A stretch of DNA of 64,000 bases. Source: Paenibacillus sp. FSL R5-0623. GTDB lineage: Bacteria; Bacillota; Bacilli; Paenibacillales; Paenibacillaceae. The stretch is from assembly GCF_037974265.1 (NCBI RefSeq), contig NZ_CP150233.1, forward strand, positions 6,262,001-6,326,000, written 5' to 3'. The notes beneath the pieces are model-generated. The model was not told the origin of the DNA. It was given only the letters and a program-made list of their open reading frames with translations, and searched no databases. Position numbers and translations under genes: made by a program. Below are positions 28,001 through 36,230 of this stretch, in pieces. How positions within the stretch are numbered: position 1 is the stretch's first letter; every line of letters begins with the position of its first letter.

Positions 28001-28879
28001 AAATGCAACAGTTACTTCTTTCAAGTTAGCTGCAGATACTTTTTCTACTTTAGTAGCTGTAGTTACTACATAAGTAACTTTCTCAGTGAACTCTTTATCT
28101 TTGTAAGTGAATTTCACTTCAGTTTCTTTGTTAGCTTCAAGAGCTTTATCCAAAGTTACTTTTACAGTTTCGCCATCGCTGATTTTGAACTCAACTACTT
28201 TACCAGCTTCAGATACTGTGTAAGATTCAACTTTGATGCTTTGAGCTTCGTCAATTGCGTAAGCAGCGCCTACAAGCAATTCACGGGAAGCATTTCCAGC
28301 GAAGTTAGCGTTAGCGTCGATCAGACCTGCATTGATCGCTGCTTGAGCATAACCTTTAGCCCATGCTGCTGCACTGTTGTTTGTTTCAGCTGGGATTTCA
28401 AGGTCAAGTGCACGAGTCAGGATTGTAGCCATTTCAGCTACTGTCACTTTACCATTGAAGTCGAAGATTTTTTTCTCAACGTTTTTACCTTCCATGATAC
28501 CTGCAGCAGTTACTGCTTCGATGTAAGGTACAGCCCAGTTTTTAGCTGTGTAGTTTTTGTCAGTGTAAGAAAGAGTTCCAGTGATCTCTTTCAGACCCAG
28601 CAATTTAGTGATAACTTTTGCAAACTCAGCACGAGTCATGTCTTTGTCAAGACCTGCTGTACCATCCGGATAACCGTTGAAGATACCTTTTGCTTTCAAT
28701 GCATCAAACTGTTGTTGTGGGGAAACTGCTGTGTCACCGAATGCTACAGATGCAAACATTGAGAATGCCATTGCTGTAGACAATGCTACGGATAAAATTT
28801 TCTTCATAACCTTTTTTTCTCCTCCTTGGGCGTTCATAACATTTGAATTTTCTTTAATAGGGTCGCTCGTATTTCTCAT
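25043..28879 (-). CDS. Main S-layer protein with three N-terminal SLH domains
   Basis: 1278 aa from the ATG at 28879. Signal peptide MKKILSVALSTAMAFSMFAS lies at residues 25-44 of this form. Three SLH domains follow (about residues 50-235, with MTRAEFAKVI, VTVAEMATIL and SRELLVGAAYA). Then come ~900 residues of repeated Ig-like/SbsC-type modules with TVxFSExVDPxT-like strands, an Ala-rich helical stretch and a final Ig-like domain (VTWTSNAPTVINNAGVYQA). Codon use is strongly biased and repetitive, as expected of a very highly expressed protein. Two starts are possible in the same frame: 28879, with AAAGGGGGTG about 9 nt upstream, and 28807 (MKKILSV), with AAGGAGGAG about 11 nt upstream. The protein probably forms the crystalline layer bound to pyruvylated SCWP. 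Confidence 0.93.
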   Translation of the reverse strand: MRNTSDPIKENSNVMNAQGGEKKVMKKILSVALSTAMAFSMFASVAFGDTAVSPQQQFDALKAKGIFNGYPDGTAGLDKDMTRAEFAKVITKLLGLKEITGTLSYTDKNYTAKNWAVPYIEAVTAAGIMEGKNVEKKIFDFNGKVTVAEMATILTRALDLEIPAETNNSAAAWAKGYAQAAINAGLIDANANFAGNASRELLVGAAYAIDEAQSIKVESYTVSEAGKVVEFKISDGETVKVTLDKALEANKETEVKFTYKDKEFTEKVTYVVTTATKVEKVSAANLKEVTVAFDGTVDEDTATDISNYSLKSGKAIKTATLSDDKKSVTVELQGTLNNNKVDFLNVSNVKAGNVVVSAKDVEFSIADNELPKVESVKSLGTKSVKVVFSEPVQLPAQGNFELDGKAYFGKITQPTLRTVVLTPYSTSALTVGDHKLTVVGAKDYAGFVSLTSTHDITVVEDKDAPTITAATATLESVTLTFSEEVDPETLDSDNVYWKTGTDKIKATGTPKALADNKYKFTFDKANALPTGAVLIYVEGVKDYSGNQIAKDTSVTVNAEIDQTRPEVRKAEAIDSKHIQVTFSKALLNDSVKETKNYSVTDKDGKVVAVKDAVRSGNDNNVITIELYTALSTGDNTVTIKNIKDNTRLGNTMLDYSGKVNLADVTTPKLDSKLVSVSNRTVIVGFDKKMDPATLADYSNYHVQINGDRVTLTPELADITVLNDSKAVSIKFVETYKNQPVVFAAGNSTTQRNVQNLYVLGVKDTAGNLLKQFVDNSGLNVIPTTADITVGLATYDTDYAGFSAALTAQNTVQVKLSSSVSSAPKDAFTVTNAAGNVVAIKEVVLDGTSVVKLTLENDIGTAASGLNVKVNVNRLGTLAGSSATVAEQTTTVLDKVAPVVKPNVSGGYQNLQLSGENIKVDFSENLQLDSDANNTLLTKDFEVIRYSDNKTLVAGVDFDVTFVAGNDYVTIALKDAASRTTTTKYTVNFKGSKYLTDTSVVKNEAAAFTGKETNGTVTGTAAPTLTTVNASYANNNDGVIKGLDAAKRYEYKLSTATSYTTVAANATEIDGLAAGTYNVRVAAIAASGSTPAIPAGAVTTVTVAKAAPSSAETAAEAALVAAQDAVADYVALPLTTSNQITLAKAAGVVATGKIAEAVTAGAPTADTNALTTSVNAHNAVVTAAENTLSINAAEAGLTTLTVAANNLSVTLPATAGDGVTVTWTSNAPTVINNAGVYQASGSADTATLTATFTKGTGTSTTATFDVVGDGTVITGVTKN

Positions 28880-29345
28880 ATATTGTTGCACCCCCTTTCC
28901 AGAGTTTGTGAGCAAGTTAATATAAATGATGTCTGTGAGCATATCACAGAAACTTGTAAACTAGGTTGTAAAACAGATTTATACGAAAATAGAGTAGTTT
29001 CCTAATCCTACCTACGTATTATACAATGGGTCTTCTGAGTCGTAAAGCAATTTTTTCTAATAAATAGACAAGATTCTTCACGAGGTCATTCTTGGTAACA
29101 GGCCCAATGTTTTCGACTCTACACTTTAAACGCAGTAGATTTCAAAAAGTTGCGGATTGCACAAAAAAAGTTTTGATTTTTTTTATGTATAGGTACAGTG
29201 CGGGTATTGAAGCCATTCAAAACCTTTTCAAACCGTTGATACAGCAGTGAATCTGGAATGGTGATCTCTGGTTTGTCTGTGCTTCCAACGTTTATTTATA
29301 CCCGCAACTTCAACCTATGAAGCGACAAAATTCACAAAAAACAAA
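28880..29345. other. S-layer gene upstream region
   Basis: About 465 bp from the group II intron 3' end to the first S-layer start. It contains a sigma-A promoter (29018-29046), a ~130-nt leader with a strong AAAGGGGGTG site, and a 9-bp inverted repeat TGCGGGTAT/ATACCCGCA (29200-29208 and 29298-29307) about 90 bp apart. No gene is seen. Confidence 0.5.
29018..29046 (-). promoter_or_regulatory. Sigma-A promoter of the S-layer gene
   Basis: Minus strand TTTACG (29041-29046), 17-nt spacer, perfect TATAAT (29018-29023). It gives a 5' leader of about 130 nt. Further promoters upstream are possible, as is common for S-layer genes. Confidence 0.65.
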
Positions 29346-29384
29346 ATAAAGTAGGGGAACCACTCTCATGGCTCCCCCCTTATC

Positions 29385-29417
29385 GAACCGCACGTGCCCT
29401 ACTAAGGCATACGGCTC
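29385..29417 (-). ncRNA. Group II intron domain V
   Basis: Starts GAGCCGTATGCC and ends GCACGTGCGGTTC: the GAGCCG/CGGTTC lower helix with the AGC catalytic triad position and a TTAGTAGG loop region. It is followed directly by a domain VI-like hairpin (29350-29384) with GGGGGGAGCC and GGTTCCCC arms. Confidence 0.8.
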
Positions 29418-29439
29418 ACCAACGTGATTCAACCTGTAA

Positions 29440-30869
29440 TCAATATGTCGCTAAACGTTGTGCGTATTGCATCTTACGGACGAGTTCAGGAGTGTAATAC
29501 TCTTGTCCTCGTTCCTTTGCTTTTTGCACCTTCCGGGCATGCTTTGTCTTCTGTCTGTTCTTCATGTACTCGATGTAGTTTTCCAGTGTATAACCATACT
29601 GCGCATTGTAATATACCCAGAACGCAGGAACAAGTCCAATTCGAGCAAAGAATTCGTTGTTCCATTTCGTCTTCATCGCATGCCCTTTTCTTTGGCTTGG
29701 ATGGCTGTGAATCATGGCGACTCGCAGTCGTTGTCTTACATACCCGTCCAGATCCATGAGCTGGTTTCTGCATGCATTAAAGAAACAACGACTTTCCTGT
29801 CCATATCGTTTGTTTTCCTCTACGGCTTTGTACAGGTTTAGGTAGTAGTTTACCTTTCCATGAATAATCGGATTGACGCGTTCGAGCCATCCTTTCTTGT
29901 TCAGCGTTAGTGTTTTCCTCGTTTTTGCCTTAACCTTCTGCTTGAAATCCTTCCACGTGGCGTCCTTTGGCTTTGCGATGAAGTAAGGTTTCCCGTCCTT
30001 CTTTCGATTTCGCCAATGCTCAAACGTGAAGCCCAGGAAGTCGAAGTCGTCTTTCTTGAAGTTCACCGTTTTCTCCATGGCCACTTCCAATCCTAGCTCT
30101 TTCAACGTTCCACGGGTGACTTCTGCCGCTTTCCGGATTTCTTCCTCCGTTTTCGCGAACAACAGAAAATCATCAGCATAACGCACGAATCGTATGCCTT
30201 TTTCCTCCAACTTCCAGTCCAACTCATTGAGATACAGCTTGGCTAGTATCGGGGAAATGACACCGCCTTGCGGCGTTCCAGCATCCACTTCATGGTATTT
30301 TCCTTCTTCCATGTATCCAGCCTTGAGCCACTGCCAGATCATATCCAACACTGTTCCGTCCGCTATGTATTTCGTTAACACTCCCATCAATTTCTTATGC
30401 GGGATATTATCGAAGAAGCCGCGAATGTCACAGTCATAGATATAATTATAGTCTGTCTCAATGTTCCACAGGATAATCTGGGCGACGCGTTTCGCTCCAT
30501 AGTTTGGGCGATACCCGCATGACCAACGATGGAATATGCTTTCCTCACACTTTGGCTGTAACACGTTCACAATGGCTTGTTGTACAATCCGGTCTTCAAT
30601 GTTGGGTATACCTAGCGGACGCATCTTCCCGTTTTTCTTTGGGATGTATCGTCTGCGTACGGGGAGGGAACATACGCTTTGTCCCGGAGTTTTTGCAAGA
30701 GTTCGCTTAGATTTTCGTCTAGCTTCTTCTCATAACTCTCCAAGGTTTCGCCGTCGATTCCACCTGCACCTTTGTTTTCCTTCACTTGTAACCATGCTGC
30801 GTGAAGTTTTCGATCAAACAGAATTTGCCCATAAATACTGTGCCATTTTAGCTTCAATTCTTGATTCAA
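29440..30869 (-). pseudogene. ltrA: Group II intron reverse transcriptase/maturase, frameshifted
   Basis: Two adjoining reading frames together make a ~476-aa intron-encoded protein. The first (from 30869, TTG start, AAAGGTGAG upstream) has the RT-0/1 region (ENKGAGGIDG, LRDKAYVPSP). The second continues at MRPLGIPNIEDRIVQQA with the RT core, the active site RYADDFLLF, the thumb and the maturase domain X (KGWLERVNPIIHGKVNYY). No HNH endonuclease domain is visible. The join falls in the C-rich CCCTCCCC run (30657-30668): a single missing base would restore VRRRYIPKKNGKMRPLG, the usual family sequence. It is either a recent inactivating mutation or a sequencing error in a homopolymer. Apart from this the catalytic residues are intact. 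Confidence 0.88.
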
Positions 30870-31514
30870 GTCTATCGCTCACCTTTCATCGTACCCATTC
30901 CGTTCGTTCTTACCGCAGTAGCGTGACGGTTGTTCAGCACCACATTCAAGTGTTTGTCCACGAGGTCATTCCCCTTCCGTTCAGCAAACGTTTAGTCATC
31001 TGCCTACTTCCGTACTATGAGAACGTCTGAATTCTCTACCATGTCTACAACTTCGGTGAAACCTTATATGTAGCCATCCTGTTTTTTTTCCAGGGAAGCA
31101 GAGAACCTCACGGGGTCATCGTATCTTCCTTCTGAACATACCCAGCACCTTCACTTGATAAGCCATCGTTGTTCGTCTGGTTCATTGGACAACTTTTTTT
31201 CCTAGGCTTCCCGTTATTTACGCACAGTCGCCGACTTATCCTGCCGCTGCGTGCTTCACGCTTTCGCATTTGGGTCTGCTCATCTGCCTGCGGGTCTCTC
31301 GATTATCCGCATCTCCTTCAGACAAGTACCTCGCGATATTGCCCTAGATTAGGCTTCTCAAGTCGCACCAGAGCGCCTGAGGAGGGACTTTCACCCTCCA
31401 GAAAACATCCTTCCAAGCTCTCGGCTCGTGTTTACCTAAGGTAACGTAGCCGCCGCTTTTAACAGATTGCTTATAGCGAATAGTTCGCTAAAGATACGAC
31501 TGCCCGTCGCACAT

Positions 31515-31541
31515 AAAAAAGCACCCCTATTGGGATGCTTT
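31515..31541 (-). terminator. Terminator serving as group II intron target
   Basis: AAAGCATCCC AATA GGGGTGCTTT hairpin followed by TTTTTT on the minus strand, 24 bp after the stop of the gene at 31565. The intron begins 2 nt after the T-run. Confidence 0.85.
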
Positions 31542-31564
31542 TCCTGCATTTCCGGAAATATAAG

Positions 31565-31906
31565 TTATTTAATCTTCATCGCGAGTTCAATAATTTGAGC
31601 ACGCATATTTGGATCACTGTTCAATCTCAGATACATATCGTCAATTGGTTGTCTGTTCTCACGGTACGTTTTCTCATGCTTCATCGTCGTGTGAGACCAT
31701 TCAATCAACTCATTCTCAGCCAGAACCAGATTGTTATACGCATCATGGAAGCCAGTGGACTGTACAAGCCCTTCCATAACTTCCTGAGAGATCTCCTGAG
31801 TCTTGCGTGTATCTTCCAACTTTTTCTCCAGAATGACTGCCTGCTTCTCAAACTGTGTCTTTGCCTTCATGTAGCCCAGCTGGGCTTTCGAATAAATCGG
31901 TTTCAT
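31565..31906 (-). CDS. Small helical protein of unknown function
   Basis: A 113-aa soluble, strongly helical and charged protein (YMKAKTQFEKQAVILEKKLEDTRKTQ; heptad-like spacing suggests a coiled coil at ~10-45). No signal peptide or membrane segment. No family recognised. GAGGGTG lies about 11 nt before the ATG. It is a single-gene unit between two SLH-protein genes, with a terminator that became the insertion site of the group II intron. Function cannot be inferred beyond a cytoplasmic location. Confidence 0.75.
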   Translation of the reverse strand: MKPIYSKAQLGYMKAKTQFEKQAVILEKKLEDTRKTQEISQEVMEGLVQSTGFHDAYNNLVLAENELIEWSHTTMKHEKTYRENRQPIDDMYLRLNSDPNMRAQIIELAMKIK

Positions 31907-32048
31907 TAGCTAACTTCACCCTCTAGATCATTGTGTATTTACCGTTATTGTATCTTAAACTCTAGCAAATTACAAAAATAGTTATTGGTAAAAATTCTGT
32001 TTCTTCTATTATAAAAGTACTCTATGTCAATTCATTGACAGCCATGAA

Positions 32049-32085
32049 AAGGACCTGCCCCTTTAGAGTAAGGGACAGGTCCTTC
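32049..32085 (-). terminator. Rho-independent terminator of the 1317-aa SLH gene
   Basis: AAGGACCTGTCCCTT / AAGGGGCAGGTCCTT stem with TTTT following on the minus strand, 28 bp after the stop. Confidence 0.75.
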
Positions 32086-32112
32086 CTAAATTGCATCAAT
32101 GTATTACATGAA

Positions 32113-35100
32113 TTAACTCAAAGTTTTAGGGAATAAACCTGTGCTCTTTTTGAGTAATTCCACAGCAATCTTCGCCGCTTCCGCGCGAGTCATGTTCCCT
32201 TTTGGATTGAATTGATATGAAGGTTTCTTAGCCCCTGGAACAGTCACAGGGCTTCCCTCCATGATCTTCGCTTTTGTTACTGCTTGTACAGCTGGACGAG
32301 CATAATACTCGATTGAAGATGAATCCAGGAATGACTTGCCTAGTGCTGAAGATAACTTGCTATCATTGGCCGCAAGTTTCGCGTTCATTGCACGCGCAAT
32401 CATAACAGCCGCCTCTTCTCTGGAGACTGGTAATTGTGGCTGGAAGAATCCATCACTGCGTCCTTGTACAATCCCCACAAGCGCTGCTGTCTCAATGGCT
32501 TCATAACTCCAAATCTCAGCTCCAGTGCCTTTCCCTACGTCACTGAACGTTTGTTTGGTTGGATTTATCAATGGAATATTCATTCCCTTAACCAACAATG
32601 TTGCGAATTCCCCACGTGTTGTTTGATCATCTGCACCGAATGAATTACTCTTCAACGGCTTCATCAACCCTTTGGAATACATCGCATTGAGTACATTTCT
32701 TGCCCATGGATGATTTGTGATATCCGAATAACTTCTGCTCTGCTTCATGACTTTGTAATAACCAAACTCATCAAACGGTACAGTAATCGTATGCTTCTTC
32801 GTATCTACTTTACCACCAATGGATACCCAGTTACCTGGATTTGTTTTATCTGAGTATTTGTAAACCGTAATTGTAGACCCTACATCATCTACAATGGATG
32901 GATCATAATTCAATGTTAATGTTCCCCGCTGTGAAGGTGTCAGGATACGTTCTGCAGCATAGTTGGTAAATGTCCCTTCTACGCTATAAGGAGCTAGACC
33001 GTTTGTGCCAGGTTTGTATCCATTGTCACTTTTGTTACCTAGCTCTCCTAAGCCACCATTGATCCAGTAGATATCCGAAATCAGTGTAAAATCACCTGTA
33101 CTTAAAGTAGATGCGAAATTACCAGAAATCGTTGGAGACACTTGTATTGGTGTTTTTTGAACATTTGTACCTCTTTCATCCGAATCAACGCCGATTGAAT
33201 TTCCATAATCATTAATTCGCTCTACAATACCTTTTGCTGGTTCTGCAATACCAAACAAAAGTTTGTTGTTAGGATAAAATTTCGTGATTCCTATCGAGTT
33301 CTCCGACTGAAGAACCGTCCCTTTAGGGAAGGACAACGTTAATTCTTTATTGAACACAGTGTATTTATTGGCTACTTTAGGCGCCATATACTGCGTATCT
33401 GTTGTAACCGCACTGGTGTAATACACAGTTACCGTATCATTAGTAGTTCCACCATCACGAGTAATGCTAATCTTGATTTTGTTTTCTTTGTCGGCTTTTA
33501 ATCCCACGTAATCTAGTATGAAACGATTGTTAAAGTCAGGACGTTTAACCGCTGCTTCTTTTCCAATAAGAACCTCCGTTGCTCCCTCTGCCTCGATATC
33601 AAACCGAACAAAGTTTTTATTAACCACAATCTGATTACCAACTGTTGGCTGAGGTGCAACAATTCGATATGCCGAAGGTTCGCGGACAATTTCGATTCTC
33701 TGTGTAGAGCGGGCACCTGTACTATTAATTAATTCGAGTGTATACACTTGAGTTCCCGGTGCATCAAACTTCAGCCCACGAAGCCGAGCAATAAACTGAT
33801 CTTCATTACCCGCAAAGTCAGAGCCGGTCGTTTCTCCTCCAAGTGATCCATTGTTAATAGTGTCTCTAACTGGCGCTGTGCCAACGGTTTTACTAAAGAT
33901 TACTTTTGATCCATATGACACATTAATGTTCTGTGCACCACTACCCCGGAATACCAAGTCATATTCTTTTTCACTTGTTACGTATTTGTTATCTTTGAGC
34001 ACAAAGTCTGGAGTAACGGCAAAGATCTTACTCAATTCATCTTCCGTATAAGCCGATACTGTGTCTTTATCAATAGGACTTCTGGCATCTTTAGGAATCA
34101 ATGTGGGCATGAATGTAGAAATCGTTGAATTATTCGTATCAACTACATTGATCTTCAAAATTATGGATATCGTTCTAGGGAGTCCACCTGCATCTTCTTC
34201 GATAGCCCGTATTTCAATGGTATTCTCTCCGTAGAAGATAGGACCTGTTCTCTGAATCGGAAGACTGAAGTTAAAGTCTTTAGTTTTAGGGAAAGCAAGA
34301 ACTGGAGCTTGTACCAGACTTGCATCAGTCGTTGCCTTTAATTGACCATTTACAATCAACTCAGCCTTGAGATCTGTCAGGGATTTGAAACCAAGCAATT
34401 CCCCTTTAAGAGTCAGGTTTTGAGTGCCTTTAGAAGAGTCAAAGGTATATGTTCTACCATTCTGCAGGCTCTCTACATAGATCGAACTGATTGTAGCATA
34501 AGTCAGCTCAACAACTTTTGAGAGTTCTGGTGAAACATTAGTTCCAAATGAGAAGCGGATCTGTTGTTTACCGCTCGCAAGCTTCTTAATAACGTATACT
34601 TTTTGATTGGACTCTAAGCCACTAGCAGCCGGAGTGCCAGTATATTCTGTAATATCAAGCTCATTAGCTCCAGCAGGCAGATATACAGCTTTTAGTGTTT
34701 TTGAGATCGGTCTGCTAGACTCGACTAATATATACACTTCATCATCCTGCAATGTTGCCCCATTCAACGCAGTTCTGGAGTCGATCACCCCACCCTTATA
34801 ATTAGGTAAGTAGTATATGTTAGTGATATCCTGTGCATCCGATGAATATACATAATTTGCTGCATACTCTGCACTGAATGTTCCTTGTGTTACTTTAACT
34901 TTAAGAATTTGATTCTTCGCTACGATTGATCCCTCAGGTGTCAAATTATAGGTTGCATTCCCCTGGAACTTAACCATTCTATATTTCACAGATTTTCCAT
35001 CTGGACCTGTAATCAGTTTCTCATCTTCTACCGTAACATCATAATCCTCAAAGGTTAATTGTCCTCCAGGCTGTATTGTTACTTCCCCGTCTGTTTCAAA

Positions 35101-36066
35101 GTTATTACTACCTTCCTCAAACGGAATCAACACTTCACCAGACAACGTTGCAGTACTTTGGTTTGGATCTGTGAACGTTGCTGGATCATTTCTGCTCAAT
35201 ACAGATTTCGTTTCACTACCAATATTCACTTCGAGTTCGACGAACGGCTTCGTTTTATCAAAATAATAAACCGCACGCTCTGTTTCAATTTGATTGGCTT
35301 CACTTATAATTTTAAACTTCAGAATATTTTTACCTGGCAACAATTTCATTTGTGCAGCAAAAAAACTCCCATCTGGTCGTACAGGTGTATCAATGTCATC
35401 CTTACCATTAACAGACACGATCACTTGAGTTGCATTCTTCACATTACCTTGAAAATCCACTCGTTCTGTATCAACTACAGTCTCTGTACCTTCATTCAGA
35501 TTGTAAGCTACGCTACCTCCCTCAGCCGAAGGATCTGTGAAGAGCGTGAAATTTTCAATAAATGGGGCAGGATCATATAAAACATAGAATGTATCTGAAC
35601 TTTCCACAGTGCTCTGTCCTTGTGTCCCGATAAATGTAACTTTGTTAAATCCAGAAAACAAACCTACACTATTTGCTGTAAACCGATTGTTACCATTGTC
35701 AGTTATGGCAGTCGTAGTCGTACGTGTCTCATCAACTTTCCATTCTTGGACAGCTCCAGTTTGAGTAAGATTCAACTGCTCTACTTTCACTTTAAGTGAT
35801 GTTCCATTAACCATAGAAAATGTACCTGATATCGTTAATGATGACGTTGGGCTTTTATAAACATTATCCCGAGTGATAAATTCACCTTTGTTAGAGACTA
35901 ACGAAAGTCTTGAACTTTCTCGGATCGTTCGATCGGATGGCGTAAAATACGTTGAAAATGCATCTGCAGCGGACGCAACGGACCCACCGAACAGACCTTG
36001 TGGGAACAATGAGAACACCATGGTGACCAACATGATCCATACCAACGGCCGTTTCTTCTGTTGCAT
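32113..36066 (-). CDS. SLH-domain surface protein, 1317 aa
   Basis: An exported protein with a signal peptide (LVWIMLVTMVFSLFPQGLFG, cleavage near ASAADA). The body (~35-1120) is a chain of beta-sandwich/Ig-like modules with recurrent NxxTFxGTxG and VSVNGKDDI-type strands. No catalytic motif is recognised. Three SLH domains form the last ~190 residues (YSDITNHPWARNVLNAMYSKG; motifs TRGEFATLLVKG, VSREEAAVMIARAM and MTRAEAAKIAVELL). GAGGAG lies about 12 nt before the ATG. It has its own terminator and lies downstream of tagO. Anchoring to pyruvylated SCWP made by the neighbouring csaB/tagA/tagO products is expected from the SLH family. It may be a second S-layer or wall-organising protein. Confidence 0.9.
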   Translation of the reverse strand: MQQKKRPLVWIMLVTMVFSLFPQGLFGGSVASAADAFSTYFTPSDRTIRESSRLSLVSNKGEFITRDNVYKSPTSSLTISGTFSMVNGTSLKVKVEQLNLTQTGAVQEWKVDETRTTTTAITDNGNNRFTANSVGLFSGFNKVTFIGTQGQSTVESSDTFYVLYDPAPFIENFTLFTDPSAEGGSVAYNLNEGTETVVDTERVDFQGNVKNATQVIVSVNGKDDIDTPVRPDGSFFAAQMKLLPGKNILKFKIISEANQIETERAVYYFDKTKPFVELEVNIGSETKSVLSRNDPATFTDPNQSTATLSGEVLIPFEEGSNNFETDGEVTIQPGGQLTFEDYDVTVEDEKLITGPDGKSVKYRMVKFQGNATYNLTPEGSIVAKNQILKVKVTQGTFSAEYAANYVYSSDAQDITNIYYLPNYKGGVIDSRTALNGATLQDDEVYILVESSRPISKTLKAVYLPAGANELDITEYTGTPAASGLESNQKVYVIKKLASGKQQIRFSFGTNVSPELSKVVELTYATISSIYVESLQNGRTYTFDSSKGTQNLTLKGELLGFKSLTDLKAELIVNGQLKATTDASLVQAPVLAFPKTKDFNFSLPIQRTGPIFYGENTIEIRAIEEDAGGLPRTISIILKINVVDTNNSTISTFMPTLIPKDARSPIDKDTVSAYTEDELSKIFAVTPDFVLKDNKYVTSEKEYDLVFRGSGAQNINVSYGSKVIFSKTVGTAPVRDTINNGSLGGETTGSDFAGNEDQFIARLRGLKFDAPGTQVYTLELINSTGARSTQRIEIVREPSAYRIVAPQPTVGNQIVVNKNFVRFDIEAEGATEVLIGKEAAVKRPDFNNRFILDYVGLKADKENKIKISITRDGGTTNDTVTVYYTSAVTTDTQYMAPKVANKYTVFNKELTLSFPKGTVLQSENSIGITKFYPNNKLLFGIAEPAKGIVERINDYGNSIGVDSDERGTNVQKTPIQVSPTISGNFASTLSTGDFTLISDIYWINGGLGELGNKSDNGYKPGTNGLAPYSVEGTFTNYAAERILTPSQRGTLTLNYDPSIVDDVGSTITVYKYSDKTNPGNWVSIGGKVDTKKHTITVPFDEFGYYKVMKQSRSYSDITNHPWARNVLNAMYSKGLMKPLKSNSFGADDQTTRGEFATLLVKGMNIPLINPTKQTFSDVGKGTGAEIWSYEAIETAALVGIVQGRSDGFFQPQLPVSREEAAVMIARAMNAKLAANDSKLSSALGKSFLDSSSIEYYARPAVQAVTKAKIMEGSPVTVPGAKKPSYQFNPKGNMTRAEAAKIAVELLKKSTGLFPKTLS

Positions 36067-36154
36067 TAAATATCATCTCTCCTCTTTTTAAGTCAGTTAC
36101 CTTATATATCGGCAAAAGGTTCCAATTATTTAGTAAAAATCTCAAAATAAACAA

Positions 36155-36181
36155 AAAACCTTATCCACAAGGGATAAGGTT
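36155..36181 (-). terminator. Rho-independent terminator of tagO
   Basis: AACCTTATCC CTTGT GGATAAGGTT followed by TTTT on the minus strand, ~50 bp past the tagO stop. Confidence 0.8.
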
Positions 36182-36230
36182 GGGTCTGGAATAATATTCA
36201 AGAATAGCTATAACCATTACATTTATCTAT

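Larger units (their letters stand above)
29346..31512 (-). mobile_element. Group II intron, terminator-associated
   Basis: The 5' boundary is GTGCGAC (first G at 31512), the group II consensus. The intron-encoded protein occupies 29440-30869. Domain V is at 29385-29417, followed by a domain VI-like stem and an end near CCTACTTTAT (29346). The 5' exon ends in the T-run of the terminator of the small helical gene (31515-31541), the insertion habit known for bacterial class C introns. It lies in the same orientation as its neighbours, so it sits 3' of that transcript rather than inside a gene. The 3' boundary is accurate to a few bases only. The class assignment is inference from the insertion site and the absence of an endonuclease domain. 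Confidence 0.85.

Noticed and set aside
29424..29841. Plus-strand frames opposite the intron reverse transcriptase
   Set aside because: Antisense of the conserved RT and domain V; no coding features.
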